Below are positions 25,459 through 34,019 of a stretch of 64,000 nt of DNA, piece by piece. The translations under genes were made by a program, and so were the position numbers. Under the pieces are notes generated by a model. The model saw only the letters and a program-made list of their open reading frames with translations. It ran no database searches and was not told where the DNA came from. This stretch comes from Methanothrix harundinacea (GTDB taxonomy: Archaea; Halobacteriota; Methanosarcinia; Methanotrichales; Methanotrichaceae): NCBI GenBank assembly GCA_002506535.1, contig DAXT01000005.1, positions 1-64,000 of the forward strand, written 5' to 3'. Each line of letters starts with the position of its first letter. Positions within the stretch are counted from its first letter, which is position 1.

Positions 25459-26268
25459 ATGAACCGAAGAACGGGTATCGGGCTTTTCGCGATCACGGCC
25501 CTCTTCATCCTCCAGGGAGCGGCCGGCGTATCCCAGGGGTTGGGGATCGACGGGTTCCAGGGGACGACCTACATCCTCGAGAAGTCCGAGGCGGAGGTGA
25601 TAATTCCCGCCAACGGAACCAGCTTCAACCTCACCCTCGCCTACAAGTCGGAGATCCGCCTCTTCGATTCCCTGGGCAATGAAGTTCCCGTCGAGACGTC
25701 TGTCCAATTCTGGAGAGGATCTCATCAGTACCATATCGTCTCTCATCGCCCCGTCAAAGGCCATCTCAACTATGTCCATCCCATCTCGGAACAGAGGTTT
25801 GTAGCCCCCGTCGAGGCGGGGGAGTCTGTGAGGGTCGTCCTCCCGAAGGGGTACGCCACCGGAGACCGGATCCTGGGGAAGGCGAGGCCGGAGCCCGACG
25901 ATCTGAAGAGCCTCGAAGGGAGGACCGCTCTCATCTGGACGGACCTGCAGAAGAGGACCTTCATCGACGTCAATTTCTACCGAGAAGACGCTCCCAGGGC
26001 CTTCAGGCTCTTTCTCCTCCTCCTCGCCTTCATCGCCGGGGTTATCGTCCTGGAGCACAATATGAGCATCAAGCATCTTCGATCCTTCAGGGAGGACGCC
26101 GAGATCGAGCGTGACGAATTGGGGCGTCCCAGGAGAGATGATGACGAGAAGAATCGCAGCGATGCAGGCCGCTCCAGGGGAGATGATGACGAGAAGAATC
26201 GTGACGATGCAGGCGGCTCCAGGAGAGATGATGACGAGAAGGATCGTGACGAGAAAGGCCGGATCTGA
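25459..26268 (+). CDS. Exported membrane-anchored protein, DUF5803-like, with C-terminal repeats
   Basis: A 269-residue protein: signal peptide (about 7-26), an outer beta domain with LNYVHPISEQRF, ESVRVVLPKGYATGDRILG and a final strand, then a membrane helix (FRLFLLLLAFIAGVIVL) followed by a charged inner tail. The layout and the HP-x-x-x-x-RF / VxLP motifs resemble archaeal DUF5803 proteins; that is a moderate match by memory. The tail consists of three 15-residue repeats (R-x-D-D-D-E-K-x-R-x-D/E). ATG 25459 is preceded by a purine-rich sequence (agagagagga). Function unknown. Confidence 0.75.
   Translation: MNRRTGIGLFAITALFILQGAAGVSQGLGIDGFQGTTYILEKSEAEVIIPANGTSFNLTLAYKSEIRLFDSLGNEVPVETSVQFWRGSHQYHIVSHRPVKGHLNYVHPISEQRFVAPVEAGESVRVVLPKGYATGDRILGKARPEPDDLKSLEGRTALIWTDLQKRTFIDVNFYREDAPRAFRLFLLLLAFIAGVIVLEHNMSIKHLRSFREDAEIERDELGRPRRDDDEKNRSDAGRSRGDDDEKNRDDAGGSRRDDDEKDRDEKGRI
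26131..26265 (+). repeat. Three 45-bp tandem repeats in the coding sequence
   Basis: Units start at 26131, 26176 and 26221 (aggrgagatgatgacgagaa). Each encodes 15 residues of mixed charge at the C-terminus of the 25459-26268 protein. Because the unit is a multiple of three, changes in copy number keep the reading frame. Confidence 0.9.
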
Positions 26269-26319
26269 GCCGGACCCAGGTCAGGTCTAAGTAGGGGCTC
26301 GTAAATTCGCAAGATCATT

Positions 26320-27003
26320 ATGGTGCCCAAAGAGATCGCAAAGCGGATCTATCTGGTGGGGGGCTCTGGGGTATCCCATCCTGCCGACTGCTGCGTCTAC
26401 CTCGTCGACGCCGGGGAGGAGCTCGTCCTGATAGACTCGGGGGCGGGCCCCGGTGCCGGAGCGATCCTGGCAAACGTCGAGGCCCTCGGCCTCGATTCCT
26501 CCAGGATCGGCCACCTCGTCGCCACCCACTGCCACATCGACCACATTGGGGGGATATCCCGGATAAGAGAGGCGAGCGGCTGCAGGGTGATAGCCCACCG
26601 GGGAGACCGGGACGGGATCGAAGTCGGCGACCCGAGGCTCACCGCCGCAGACCTCTACGGGATCGAGTACTGGCCCGAGAAGATAGATACGGTCCTGGAA
26701 GGGGACGAGACAGCGATGAAGCTCGGCGACCTGGAATTTCACTTCATCGCCGCCCCCGGCCATACCCCGGGAAGCATCGCCGTTTATATTGATATGGAAG
26801 AGGGGAGGGTCCTCTTCGGCCAGGACGTCCACGGTCCCTTCAGCGACAGCTGGGGTTCCGACATCGACCGGTGGAGGAGGTCGATGGAGAAGCTCCTGGA
26901 CCTGGAGGCTGACCTCCTCTGCGAGGGGCACGCCGGGGTCTTCAGGGGCGGAGAGGTGAGGGGTTACATCGAGGCCCAGCTGCTTAGGTACAGCCGGGCC
27001 TAG
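26320..27003 (+). CDS. Metallo-beta-lactamase fold hydrolase
   Basis: A 227-residue cytoplasmic MBL protein. All metal ligands are seen: H70-x-H72-x-D74-H75 (THCHIDHIGG), His in APGHTPGS, Asp in LFGQDVHG and His in CEGHAGV. The short length and GxG-free core resemble the glyoxalase II-like group of hydrolases that cleave thioesters, lactones or phosphodiesters; the substrate cannot be told from sequence. ATG 26320 has no Shine-Dalgarno sequence, and a TATA-like stretch (gtaaatt) lies about 20 bases upstream, so the mRNA may be leaderless. Confidence 0.9.
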   Translation: MVPKEIAKRIYLVGGSGVSHPADCCVYLVDAGEELVLIDSGAGPGAGAILANVEALGLDSSRIGHLVATHCHIDHIGGISRIREASGCRVIAHRGDRDGIEVGDPRLTAADLYGIEYWPEKIDTVLEGDETAMKLGDLEFHFIAAPGHTPGSIAVYIDMEEGRVLFGQDVHGPFSDSWGSDIDRWRRSMEKLLDLEADLLCEGHAGVFRGGEVRGYIEAQLLRYSRA

Positions 27004-27074
27004 GGGTCATATTTCGCCGATAATCTCCATTTTTCGCCCGCAGACAAGAACAAAAGAGATAACGCAGTCACCAC

Positions 27075-28070
27075 TCAGGGGTCGGCCCTGAAGGTCGCAA
27101 CCTCTCCCTCGTCGGCGGAGATCTCGACATCAAGGAACTTTTTGGCGGTCCAGATGTTCGTCGAGGCGTGGCTCGACGCGACGGGGGCGGTGTACGACCC
27201 TCCCGCCAGGGCCAGGTAGGGTACTAGCTGATCCGATAGATGGCTATCTACCGCCGCCTTCGACCCGAGTTCAGCCACCATCTCCTCTGCGGCAACGGCC
27301 CCCACCCTCTCCGCCGCAAGCCCCCGCTCCCCCAGGGCGCTAGCCCCTTTCCAACCCGACCAGAGGGTGATCCCGCTCCCGGTGGAGGAAAGCTCCACCG
27401 TTTCGCAAGAGATCTGGGCATCGTACCCCGCCCGCTCCAGCAGATCGAGGGCGGACTCCGCCTGCCTGCGGGCTACGTGCTCCGGTAGGTTTGAAGAATG
27501 GGAGACCCCCTCGACGGTGCCGGATTCCGAAGGAGATAGGTCCGCCCTCACAAGCTTCCCCGGGACCGTCTTCAAAACGGCGACCCCTCCGCCCCTGGGG
27601 TGATAGCCTCGCCTCTCGCAGGATAGGGTCGACCGGACGGCGAACTCGGCGAAGGCTGGAAGGGCGACCCGCGAGAGGTAATCGATCGTCGGAGACCATC
27701 TGACGTCGGTCCCCCCCCGGACGGTGAGGGTCGATGGTGAGTCGGCGAAGACGAGGGGGAGGAGGAGGCACTGGATGAGGAGGGTGACGCTCCCCGCGGT
27801 TCCTATGTCGACCTGGTAATCGCCCCCCCGGAGGTCGGAGGGCCGGAATATTATCTCGGACGACCCCGGCTTAACCCCCTCGATCTTTGCGTCGGCGACC
27901 CTGGCCAGAGCCTTTATCGCCGTGGCGTGCTGGGGCGAGAGGCCAGGCTTGGGCCTATTCTCCCTGATCCTCTTTATCCGTACGGGGTCGCCGGTGACCG
28001 CCGAGAGGGCGACGGCGGTCCTGACGATCTGGCCTCCCCCCTCGCCGAAGGACCCATCTATCTCTATCAT
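27075..28070 (-). CDS. rtcA: RNA 3'-terminal phosphate cyclase
   Basis: RtcA converts a 3'-phosphate on RNA to a 2',3'-cyclic phosphate through an adenylated histidine. The 331-residue protein has the family start (IDGSFGEGGGQIVRTAVALS), the RPKPGLSPQH segment, the RGGGV turn and the catalytic His motif DSHLSDQLVPYLAL. Its ATG overlaps the stop of rpoL, placing it last in an operon with csl4, rpoL and a METTL5-like methyltransferase, all tied to RNA synthesis, processing or modification. Confidence 0.96.
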   Translation of the reverse strand: MIEIDGSFGEGGGQIVRTAVALSAVTGDPVRIKRIRENRPKPGLSPQHATAIKALARVADAKIEGVKPGSSEIIFRPSDLRGGDYQVDIGTAGSVTLLIQCLLLPLVFADSPSTLTVRGGTDVRWSPTIDYLSRVALPAFAEFAVRSTLSCERRGYHPRGGGVAVLKTVPGKLVRADLSPSESGTVEGVSHSSNLPEHVARRQAESALDLLERAGYDAQISCETVELSSTGSGITLWSGWKGASALGERGLAAERVGAVAAEEMVAELGSKAAVDSHLSDQLVPYLALAGGSYTAPVASSHASTNIWTAKKFLDVEISADEGEVATFRADP

Positions 28071-28342
28071 CCGACCGCAGCTGTGAACTCCTCTTCGAAC
28101 TCCTCAGAGATCCCGGCTATCCTGGAGGCCGCCGCCTTCATGAGGACGACGGGATCGACATCTTTCGTCCTGAGCCGGAATATGGGGTTTGTCATCATGG
28201 GAAACTTGGCGTCATAGGTGGCGAGGAGGACCCTATCGTCCTCGAGCAGCTCCGTCCTGAGGAGGTTCAGGAGGGTGTGGCTCTCCCCCTCAAACTCCAG
28301 GTGGAGCTCGTCATCGGTCTTCTTGAGGATCTTGACGTTCAT
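28067..28342 (-). CDS. rpoL: DNA-directed RNA polymerase subunit L
   Basis: A 91-residue subunit homologous to eukaryotic Rpb11. It pairs with subunit D to form the alpha-like assembly platform of RNA polymerase. The family core is visible (HTLLNLLRTELLED, YDAKFPMMTNPIFRLRT), including the dimerisation helix. ATG overlaps the TGA of csl4 by ATGA, and its own end overlaps rtcA by four bases, so translation is probably coupled along the operon. Confidence 0.96.
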   Translation of the reverse strand: MNVKILKKTDDELHLEFEGESHTLLNLLRTELLEDDRVLLATYDAKFPMMTNPIFRLRTKDVDPVVLMKAAASRIAGISEEFEEEFTAAVG

Positions 28343-28902
28343 CTTATCACCCCTGTTCCGAAGTCAGGGCTGAGCTTCCGGGATTCGACCTGCTGGCATT
28401 CAGGACAGACGAGCCTCTTGCCGTCGAGGCGCAGGGGTGTGGCGCACCTTCCGCAGTAGGCCTTGACTACCCCGAGATCGTCGTCGACTATCGATAGGCC
28501 GATGGTGGGGGTATCGTCGATTATCTTCGCCTTGACGATGTCCCTCAGGCCGAATACCTGGCGGATATCCTTGACGTAGGAGTTCATGACCCTGGATATG
28601 TGGATCAGCGCCTCTGTGTTGTGGATCGGCCTTTCCTCGCACCCCCTCTTGAAGCCGAGCCTGAGGATGGCGAGGCTATCCTTCAGGTCTGTGATCTGGC
28701 CGACTACCACGTCTCCGTTCTTCAGCTTCACCGGGGCGTTGGTCCGAGGATGGACCTTCGCCGACCTGTCCTTGGAGTCGAACTCCGTCACTCCCGTAGT
28801 TGTAGCGCGGAGAAACTCCCCTCTGACGTAGGTGCCTTCGCCGGGGATGAACTCCTCTGCAGCCCCGACGACGTCACCTGGAATTACAAAATTTGATGCC
28901 AT
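28339..28902 (-). CDS. csl4: Exosome RNA-binding subunit Csl4
   Basis: A 187-residue cap subunit of the archaeal exosome, which degrades RNA 3' to 5'. It shows the N-terminal domain (VIPGDVVGAAEEFIPGEGTY), an S1 RNA-binding domain (about 62-140: GDVVVGQITDLKDSLAILRL) and a C-terminal zinc ribbon (CGRC and CPEC). The overlap with rpoL is conserved in many archaea and links RNA decay with transcription genes. Confidence 0.96.
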   Translation of the reverse strand: MASNFVIPGDVVGAAEEFIPGEGTYVRGEFLRATTTGVTEFDSKDRSAKVHPRTNAPVKLKNGDVVVGQITDLKDSLAILRLGFKRGCEERPIHNTEALIHISRVMNSYVKDIRQVFGLRDIVKAKIIDDTPTIGLSIVDDDLGVVKAYCGRCATPLRLDGKRLVCPECQQVESRKLSPDFGTGVIR

Positions 28903-28909
28903 CTCGTAG

Positions 28910-29503
28910 TCACCTGCAAAATATTCGATATAGCTCCACCTCTAAAACCTGAAGATCTCTGGTGTGAAATTTGAAGGACCTCTTCAGGGGAAAGGCGATC
29001 TTCTTGACCTCTTCGACCTTACAGGGTTCGACGAACCTTCTAATGAACCCTTCGCTTCCGCAGTTGTGGATCGAGTAGATCACATCGGCTACCTCCACCG
29101 CCTTTCTCAAGAAGGCCCGATCGCCGAAGCTTCCTTTCTGGGCTCCGAAGGGAGGGTTCATCACCACCGTCGAGACGCTCTTTAAACCGATCGTCGCCAC
29201 GTCCCCCCGGACGAACTGAGTATCGGCGCCGACGCGGCGGGCGTTCTCTCTTGCGATCCGTATCGCCGATGGGTCGATCTCCACCCCCACCGCCCTCGCC
29301 CCCAGGAGGGAGGCCCCTATGGCGAGGACCCCGGTTCCAGAGCCAAGGTCGCAGACCGTCCCCTCCAGGTCCCCCCGCAGGAGGGCAGAATAGAGGAGCT
29401 GTGAGGCGACCGGAGCCGGGGTCGAGTACTGTTCAAGCCTGGGGTCCGGGGAGGCGAACCCGTCCAGCCTTTCCAGGATCATCTCGAGGTTTCGTTTCTT
29501 CAT
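28910..29503 (-). CDS. METTL5-like SAM-dependent methyltransferase
   Basis: A 197-residue Rossmann-fold methyltransferase. It has EQYSTPAPVA near the N-terminus, the SAM site DLGSGTGVLAIGASLLGA, an acidic end of strand 2 (GVEIDPSAI) and the NPPFG motif typical of enzymes that methylate the exocyclic amine of adenine. In eukaryotes METTL5 makes m6A in 18S rRNA; an rRNA target is likely here but not proven. It starts the csl4-rpoL-rtcA operon, seven bases before csl4. Confidence 0.9.
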   Translation of the reverse strand: MKKRNLEMILERLDGFASPDPRLEQYSTPAPVASQLLYSALLRGDLEGTVCDLGSGTGVLAIGASLLGARAVGVEIDPSAIRIARENARRVGADTQFVRGDVATIGLKSVSTVVMNPPFGAQKGSFGDRAFLRKAVEVADVIYSIHNCGSEGFIRRFVEPCKVEEVKKIAFPLKRSFKFHTRDLQVLEVELYRIFCR

Positions 29504-29594
29504 GGTCAGGGGAGCTCATCTGGGACGGCGCAAAGGAGCCGCCCCTAAAAAGGTCGTTTTGAACGCTTATCTCTCCGGGATCTTGGGGCCGGAC

Positions 29595-32084
29595 CTATAT
29601 GAAGTAGTGGGTCAGGTCGATGAGGAGGTAGAGGACGACCAGGGCGGCGAATAGCCTCAGAGACCTCCAGGCGATGAACTTCAGGACGGAACCGGAAGAC
29701 CACCTCTCCAGCCGGGCCGTCTTGAACTCGGACCTCCTGGAGACGAGGCAGCCCAGATCCGAGGCGAATTTCGATATGCTCTTGCGGGCGGACCTGCGGC
29801 GTGCAGGGAGGACGGGCAGATCTGTGCAGCTCGGACCCATAGACGCCTCGCCGGGGATGAGGTTGGGGTTGGGGGGATGGGGGGCGTCGATGAGGGGGGC
29901 AGGTCCCGTTTCGACATCGTTTTGGGCTCTTGGTCTATCGCCTTCCACTCCATCCCCTTCGGGATACGCCAGAGATTCGGCGGACCGGACGGACCCTCCG
30001 GGGGACGTTCCCGGATCCGAGAGGAGGACCTCGTCTATGGGGCGGATCATCGGAGGTCTCGCTGCCGCCCGCCTCTCCCGGAACTTCTCATACTCTTTCA
30101 CCAGATCCCGGGGCTCACTGAGCCTCGGTTCCCCCGGGGCGGCGGGGGCGGTCTGCCTATCCGCCTCGACGGTGGTTCTGATCTTAGCCTTTCCCAGGGG
30201 CCTCTCCTCGATCAGGTTCATAGACTCGTTCCAGCTCCTTACGACCTCGAGCTGGGCAGCCTCTGTCATGGCCGTCCGGGTGAGGACCCTGCCCATGAGG
30301 AGGAGGACGCTCTGGCAGGTCTTGAGGAGGGGGGCGTCTTCCCCCTTCCCGCCTCCCGAGATCTCCTGGAGCCTCTCGATCATCAGGCGGGCCTCTCTGA
30401 TCTGGAAGGGGCTTATCATTCCGAGGTCGGGAGCCGCGAGCTCGAAGGACCGTTCTGCCCGCTTGAGATATGCCATCGTCTCTGAGAGGTCTCCAGCGGA
30501 TTCTCCCTTAAGCTTCGTCGAGATGAACCTGCCCAGGGTCTTGAAGGCGGGCAGGAGGTGTCCGCAGGCCTCTTTTGAGCTGCGGCTGGCTGACCCGATC
30601 TGGAGGATGGCCTGGGTGAAGTGTTCGGTGGCGTCGGAGACGACGTCGTTGAGCTTCCATGGCTCGTCCTTTGTGAGGGTTAGCCGCCACGTCTCCTTCA
30701 TCCCCATCATCGACCGCCGGAGGGCCTCGACGGAGGGGGTCTGCGGCCCATCCTCGGATGTTGAGAGGGCGCAGTTGAGGGCTGCTATCCCCTCTTCCGC
30801 CAGCTTCACACCCTTCTGAGCGTCTGTCTCCATCTCCAGAATCACAAAGGCGGAGGCGAACCTGGCGATGCCTTCCTCCGTCACCAGTCCGGGAAGCCCC
30901 ACCCCTTCCGTCCTGGCAACCTCGGCGTAGCATTCAGCAGCCCCTCTGTAGCTGACGGACGCCTCATGGAGAAGATCGGCGGCGCTGCTACTATCCTCCT
31001 TCTCCCCGGCGATCTGGCGGAGAGCTTGCTGGTGGAGGTCGTGTCCCTCCATCGACCTCGCGGCAGCCAGCCATGATACGGCGTTGGCGCGGACAGGTTG
31101 CATTCTCTTTCTGATGAGATCGAGGCTCGTCTCCAGATGGTCGGCGGCCTCGCTGATATCGCCCTTCTCCATGTAGAGCCGCCCGAGGTTGGAGAGGACG
31201 ACTCCAGCGTTGTGCTCCTGGCCGATCCCCTCGAAGATCTCCATGCTCTTGTGGTAGTAGCCGATCGCTTCCTCCCATCTCTTCAATTCGGCGTTGACCC
31301 GCCCCATCCGGTTCAAGAGCCAGGCGACCTGCCTCTGATCCCCCAGCCCCTCAAAATCCGCCAGGCTCTTCTCGTAATGCTGGAGGGCGAGGTCGTACTC
31401 CCCGGTCTCGGCATAGACCCTCCCGAGGCTTCCGGTCATCTGGGCGACGCCGAAGTCGTCATCGAGGCTCCTGAAGATCTCGAGGCTCTTTCTGCAGCTG
31501 TCGATCGCCTTATCGTACTCCCGGCTGGTCCTGTAGGAAGACCCCATGTTTCCGAGAACCTGGGCGAGGGACCCGACGTCCCCCAGGGTCGAGAACCCCT
31601 CTTCCGCCCGCTCGTAGTAGTGGAGGGCCCGGCCGAGGTATCCCTGCCGGGCGTGGACCTGGCCGAGGTTGTTCAGGAGGACGGATCTGACATGCGGATC
31701 TCCCGTGATGGATAGCGCCTTGTTGTAACATCTCGCGGCGATGCCAAGATGCCCCGCCAGCCTGCAGATGTCCCCCAGCCTCTTGATGTCGTAAATGTCG
31801 GAGAGGCAGTTCATCAGCCTGACGCAGATATCCTCGTCGATCTGCCCGTCTTCGAAGCTCTCCAGGAGGGCGGCGACGAGATCGGCGCAATCGCCACTTA
31901 TCGATTTAGGATCAATGGGGCGGGAGAACCCGCCTCTCATGTAAGACTCAAATATCTCCTGGAGGACTACGAGCTGATCCATCGGGTATGAATCGACTTT
32001 TATCTTTAAGTAGTTTCTGAGAGAATAGCATGCTGCAGATACATCAATCTGATTCAGTCGAGCCGGATTAAGGGGATGAACCAT
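29595..32084 (-). CDS. Large TPR protein with a C-terminal membrane anchor
   Basis: An 829-residue protein. Residues about 95-335 contain at least six TPR units (for example NNLGQVHARQGYLGRALHYY, GSLGRVYAETGEYDLALQHY, SNLGRLYMEKGDISEAADHL). A helical middle part follows, then a long Pro/Arg/Ser-rich linker (about 660-775). The last residues are a membrane helix (LFAALVVLYLLIDLTHYFI), so most of the protein faces the cytoplasm as a tail-anchored scaffold. TPRs bind protein partners; which ones is unknown. ATG 32084 lacks a clear ribosome-binding sequence, and an ATG at residue 35 is an alternative. Confidence 0.85.
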   Translation of the reverse strand: MVHPLNPARLNQIDVSAACYSLRNYLKIKVDSYPMDQLVVLQEIFESYMRGGFSRPIDPKSISGDCADLVAALLESFEDGQIDEDICVRLMNCLSDIYDIKRLGDICRLAGHLGIAARCYNKALSITGDPHVRSVLLNNLGQVHARQGYLGRALHYYERAEEGFSTLGDVGSLAQVLGNMGSSYRTSREYDKAIDSCRKSLEIFRSLDDDFGVAQMTGSLGRVYAETGEYDLALQHYEKSLADFEGLGDQRQVAWLLNRMGRVNAELKRWEEAIGYYHKSMEIFEGIGQEHNAGVVLSNLGRLYMEKGDISEAADHLETSLDLIRKRMQPVRANAVSWLAAARSMEGHDLHQQALRQIAGEKEDSSSAADLLHEASVSYRGAAECYAEVARTEGVGLPGLVTEEGIARFASAFVILEMETDAQKGVKLAEEGIAALNCALSTSEDGPQTPSVEALRRSMMGMKETWRLTLTKDEPWKLNDVVSDATEHFTQAILQIGSASRSSKEACGHLLPAFKTLGRFISTKLKGESAGDLSETMAYLKRAERSFELAAPDLGMISPFQIREARLMIERLQEISGGGKGEDAPLLKTCQSVLLLMGRVLTRTAMTEAAQLEVVRSWNESMNLIEERPLGKAKIRTTVEADRQTAPAAPGEPRLSEPRDLVKEYEKFRERRAAARPPMIRPIDEVLLSDPGTSPGGSVRSAESLAYPEGDGVEGDRPRAQNDVETGPAPLIDAPHPPNPNLIPGEASMGPSCTDLPVLPARRRSARKSISKFASDLGCLVSRRSEFKTARLERWSSGSVLKFIAWRSLRLFAALVVLYLLIDLTHYFI

Positions 32085-32210
32085 GGGAGAAAGGGGGGTG
32101 TACAGTCGGGACGGGTTCTCATAGTATCTCGGGGCAGATATGTCGGGGAAGAAGACCGCCGTCTTCCTGGAGGTCTTCCGTGGAGGGGCCCACCGGGGGC
32201 GGGGCGGAGA

Positions 32211-32222
32211 AAAATTTATATT
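32211..32222 (+). promoter_or_regulatory. TATA box of the DUF1805 gene
   Basis: The stretch aaaatttatatt lies 25-36 bases before the ATG at 32247. This spacing puts transcription start at or next to the ATG, which fits a leaderless mRNA. Confidence 0.5.
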
Positions 32223-32246
32223 GTCTTTGATATATATGATCTGCTG

Positions 32247-32690
32247 ATGATTATGATGACAAAGCTCATCCTCATCATCTCGGCCCTGGCCATGGCGGCG
32301 TCAGGGGACCAGAGGCCGATGGACGGGGAGGAGATGGGTTCAGATCTGCTGCCCCAGAGCAGCGGCGAAGGGGTTCTTTTGGAGGAGATTATTATCATGG
32401 AAGAGCTGGAATACAGGGGCGGGGTGGCGAAAGGGTACGTCATACCCATAGGACCCGCAAATATCGTCTTTGCGGTGGGAACGACGGGTATGGTCGGCTG
32501 CGGCGCCTTCGACGTAGTCGCTCTGGAGAGGTTCGGCTATCCTGCAGCGAGGGTCAGGCCGACGGGGAGCGGCTCCATCGAGAGCCTAGAGGACCTCCTG
32601 GAGGGAGAGGTGAAGGACGCCAACGGACCGGCCGCCGCCCTCGGGGTCGAGGTCGGTATGAGGGGGAGAGAGGCCCTGGACCTCCTCTGA
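32247..32690 (+). CDS. DUF1805 family protein
   Basis: The last about 95 residues are a full DUF1805 (YunC-like) domain: GGVAKGYVIPIGPANIVFAV, GMVGCGAFDVVALERFGYPA, a short acidic link and GMRGREALDLL. Function in this family is unknown. The first about 50 residues begin with a hydrophobic segment (KLILIISALAMAASG) that looks like a signal peptide, which is odd for DUF1805. Two starts compete: ATG 32247, supported by a TATA box for a leaderless mRNA, and ATG 32398, which has ggaggag about ten bases before it and would give only the normal DUF1805 domain. Confidence 0.8.
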   Translation: MIMMTKLILIISALAMAASGDQRPMDGEEMGSDLLPQSSGEGVLLEEIIIMEELEYRGGVAKGYVIPIGPANIVFAVGTTGMVGCGAFDVVALERFGYPAARVRPTGSGSIESLEDLLEGEVKDANGPAAALGVEVGMRGREALDLL

Positions 32691-32722
32691 TCCCGGATAC
32701 ATTTCGAGAAGAGGTGAGATCC

Positions 32723-33931
32723 ATGATCCCCCTGGATGATATCAGGAAGGCGGCGGCGATCCTGGACGGGAGGGTCATCCGGACGCCCCTCGTCCGATCT
32801 GCCACCTTCTCGCGGATGGCGGGGGCGGATGTCTATCTGAAGCTAGAGTGCTTCCAGACGGGGGGCTCCTTCAAGGTGAGGGGGGCGACCTACAAGCTCA
32901 TTCTGAGGCGAGGGGAGATCGGTCCCGGAGGGGTAGTAGCCGCATCGGCGGGAAACCACGCCCAGGGGGTTGCCCTGGCCGCAGAGGCCGCCGCCGTCCC
33001 CGCCACCATAGTGATGCCGGTATGGGCTTCGATAGGAAAGCAGGAGGCGACGAGAAGCTACGGAGCGGAGGTGATCCTGGCGGGAGATAGCCTCGCCGAG
33101 AGCATATCCATCGCGAAAGATATGGCCGAAGACGGCAGGGCCTTCATCCACCCTTACGACGACCCGGATATAATGGCCGGACAGGGGACGATCGGCCTTG
33201 AGATCCTGGAGGACCTCTGTGACCCGGACGTCGTCGTCGTCCCCGTAGGCGGAGGCGGCCTCGTCGGCGGGATAGCCTCAGCGATAAAGGCGGTGAGGCC
33301 GCAGACTAAGATCGTCGGTGTCCAGGCCGCCGCCTGCCCCTCGGCGCTCCAATCCCTCCGGGAGGGGAGGAGGGTTGCCGTCGAGGCGAGGAGGTCGATA
33401 GCCGACGGTATCTCGGTGAAGCAGATCGGCGAGGCGAACTACCCCATAATCCGGGATCTTCTCGATGAGGTCGTCCTGGTGGAGGAAGAGGAGATCGCGC
33501 GAGCGGTCCTGGCCCTCCTGGAGAGGAAGAAGGTCCTGGCGGAGGGGGCGGGGGCTGCGCCCCTGGCCGCCCTTTTGAATTCGAAGTTCGAGGTGCCAAA
33601 AGAGGGCAAAGTCGTCCTCGTCGTCAGCGGCGGAAACCTCGACCCTCCCCTCCTGGAGAGGGTCATAAGGCAGGGGCTACTTAAGAACGGCAGGATAATG
33701 CGGTTTTCTGCCTGCATCGACGACGTTCCCGGCTCCCTCTCCCGCCTCCTGGGCCTTGTGGCGGAGAGGGGTGGAAACGTCCTCTCGATCCATCATTCCA
33801 GGGGCGGCAGAGGCCTATCCCTCTTCAAGACGAGGGTGGAGGTGGAGGTGGAGACCCGGTCCTTCGACCAGATCGAGGATATCGCAGAGGCTCTGAAGGC
33901 GAGAGGATACGAGATCAAATTGAGGAGCTGA
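32723..33931 (+). CDS. ilvA: Threonine ammonia-lyase with ACT domain
   Basis: A PLP enzyme that deaminates threonine to 2-oxobutanoate, a precursor of isoleucine. It shows the PLP lysine motif (GGSFKVRGA), the AGNHAQGVA loop, the phosphate-binding VGGGGLVGG and a C-terminal ACT domain (about 325-400) that senses an amino acid, as in feedback-controlled or catabolic IlvA/TdcB forms. At 402 residues it is the short type with one ACT domain. ATG 32723, with ggtga five bases before it, is preferred over GTG 32714. A 16-bp tandem duplication follows the gene. Confidence 0.94.
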   Translation: MIPLDDIRKAAAILDGRVIRTPLVRSATFSRMAGADVYLKLECFQTGGSFKVRGATYKLILRRGEIGPGGVVAASAGNHAQGVALAAEAAAVPATIVMPVWASIGKQEATRSYGAEVILAGDSLAESISIAKDMAEDGRAFIHPYDDPDIMAGQGTIGLEILEDLCDPDVVVVPVGGGGLVGGIASAIKAVRPQTKIVGVQAAACPSALQSLREGRRVAVEARRSIADGISVKQIGEANYPIIRDLLDEVVLVEEEEIARAVLALLERKKVLAEGAGAAPLAALLNSKFEVPKEGKVVLVVSGGNLDPPLLERVIRQGLLKNGRIMRFSACIDDVPGSLSRLLGLVAERGGNVLSIHHSRGGRGLSLFKTRVEVEVETRSFDQIEDIAEALKARGYEIKLRS

Positions 33932-33962
33932 TCTCCTGCCGGCCCCGATCCCGGGGTGGGGT

Positions 33963-33994
33963 CCCGCCTTCTCCCAGACCCGCCTTCTCCCAGA
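33963..33994. repeat. 16-bp tandem duplication
   Basis: The unit cccgccttctcccaga occurs twice directly (33963-33978 and 33979-33994) in the gap between the convergent ilvA and permease genes. Confidence 0.9.
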
Positions 33995-34019
33995 ATCTCA
34001 ACCCATCTTCCGGAGATCT

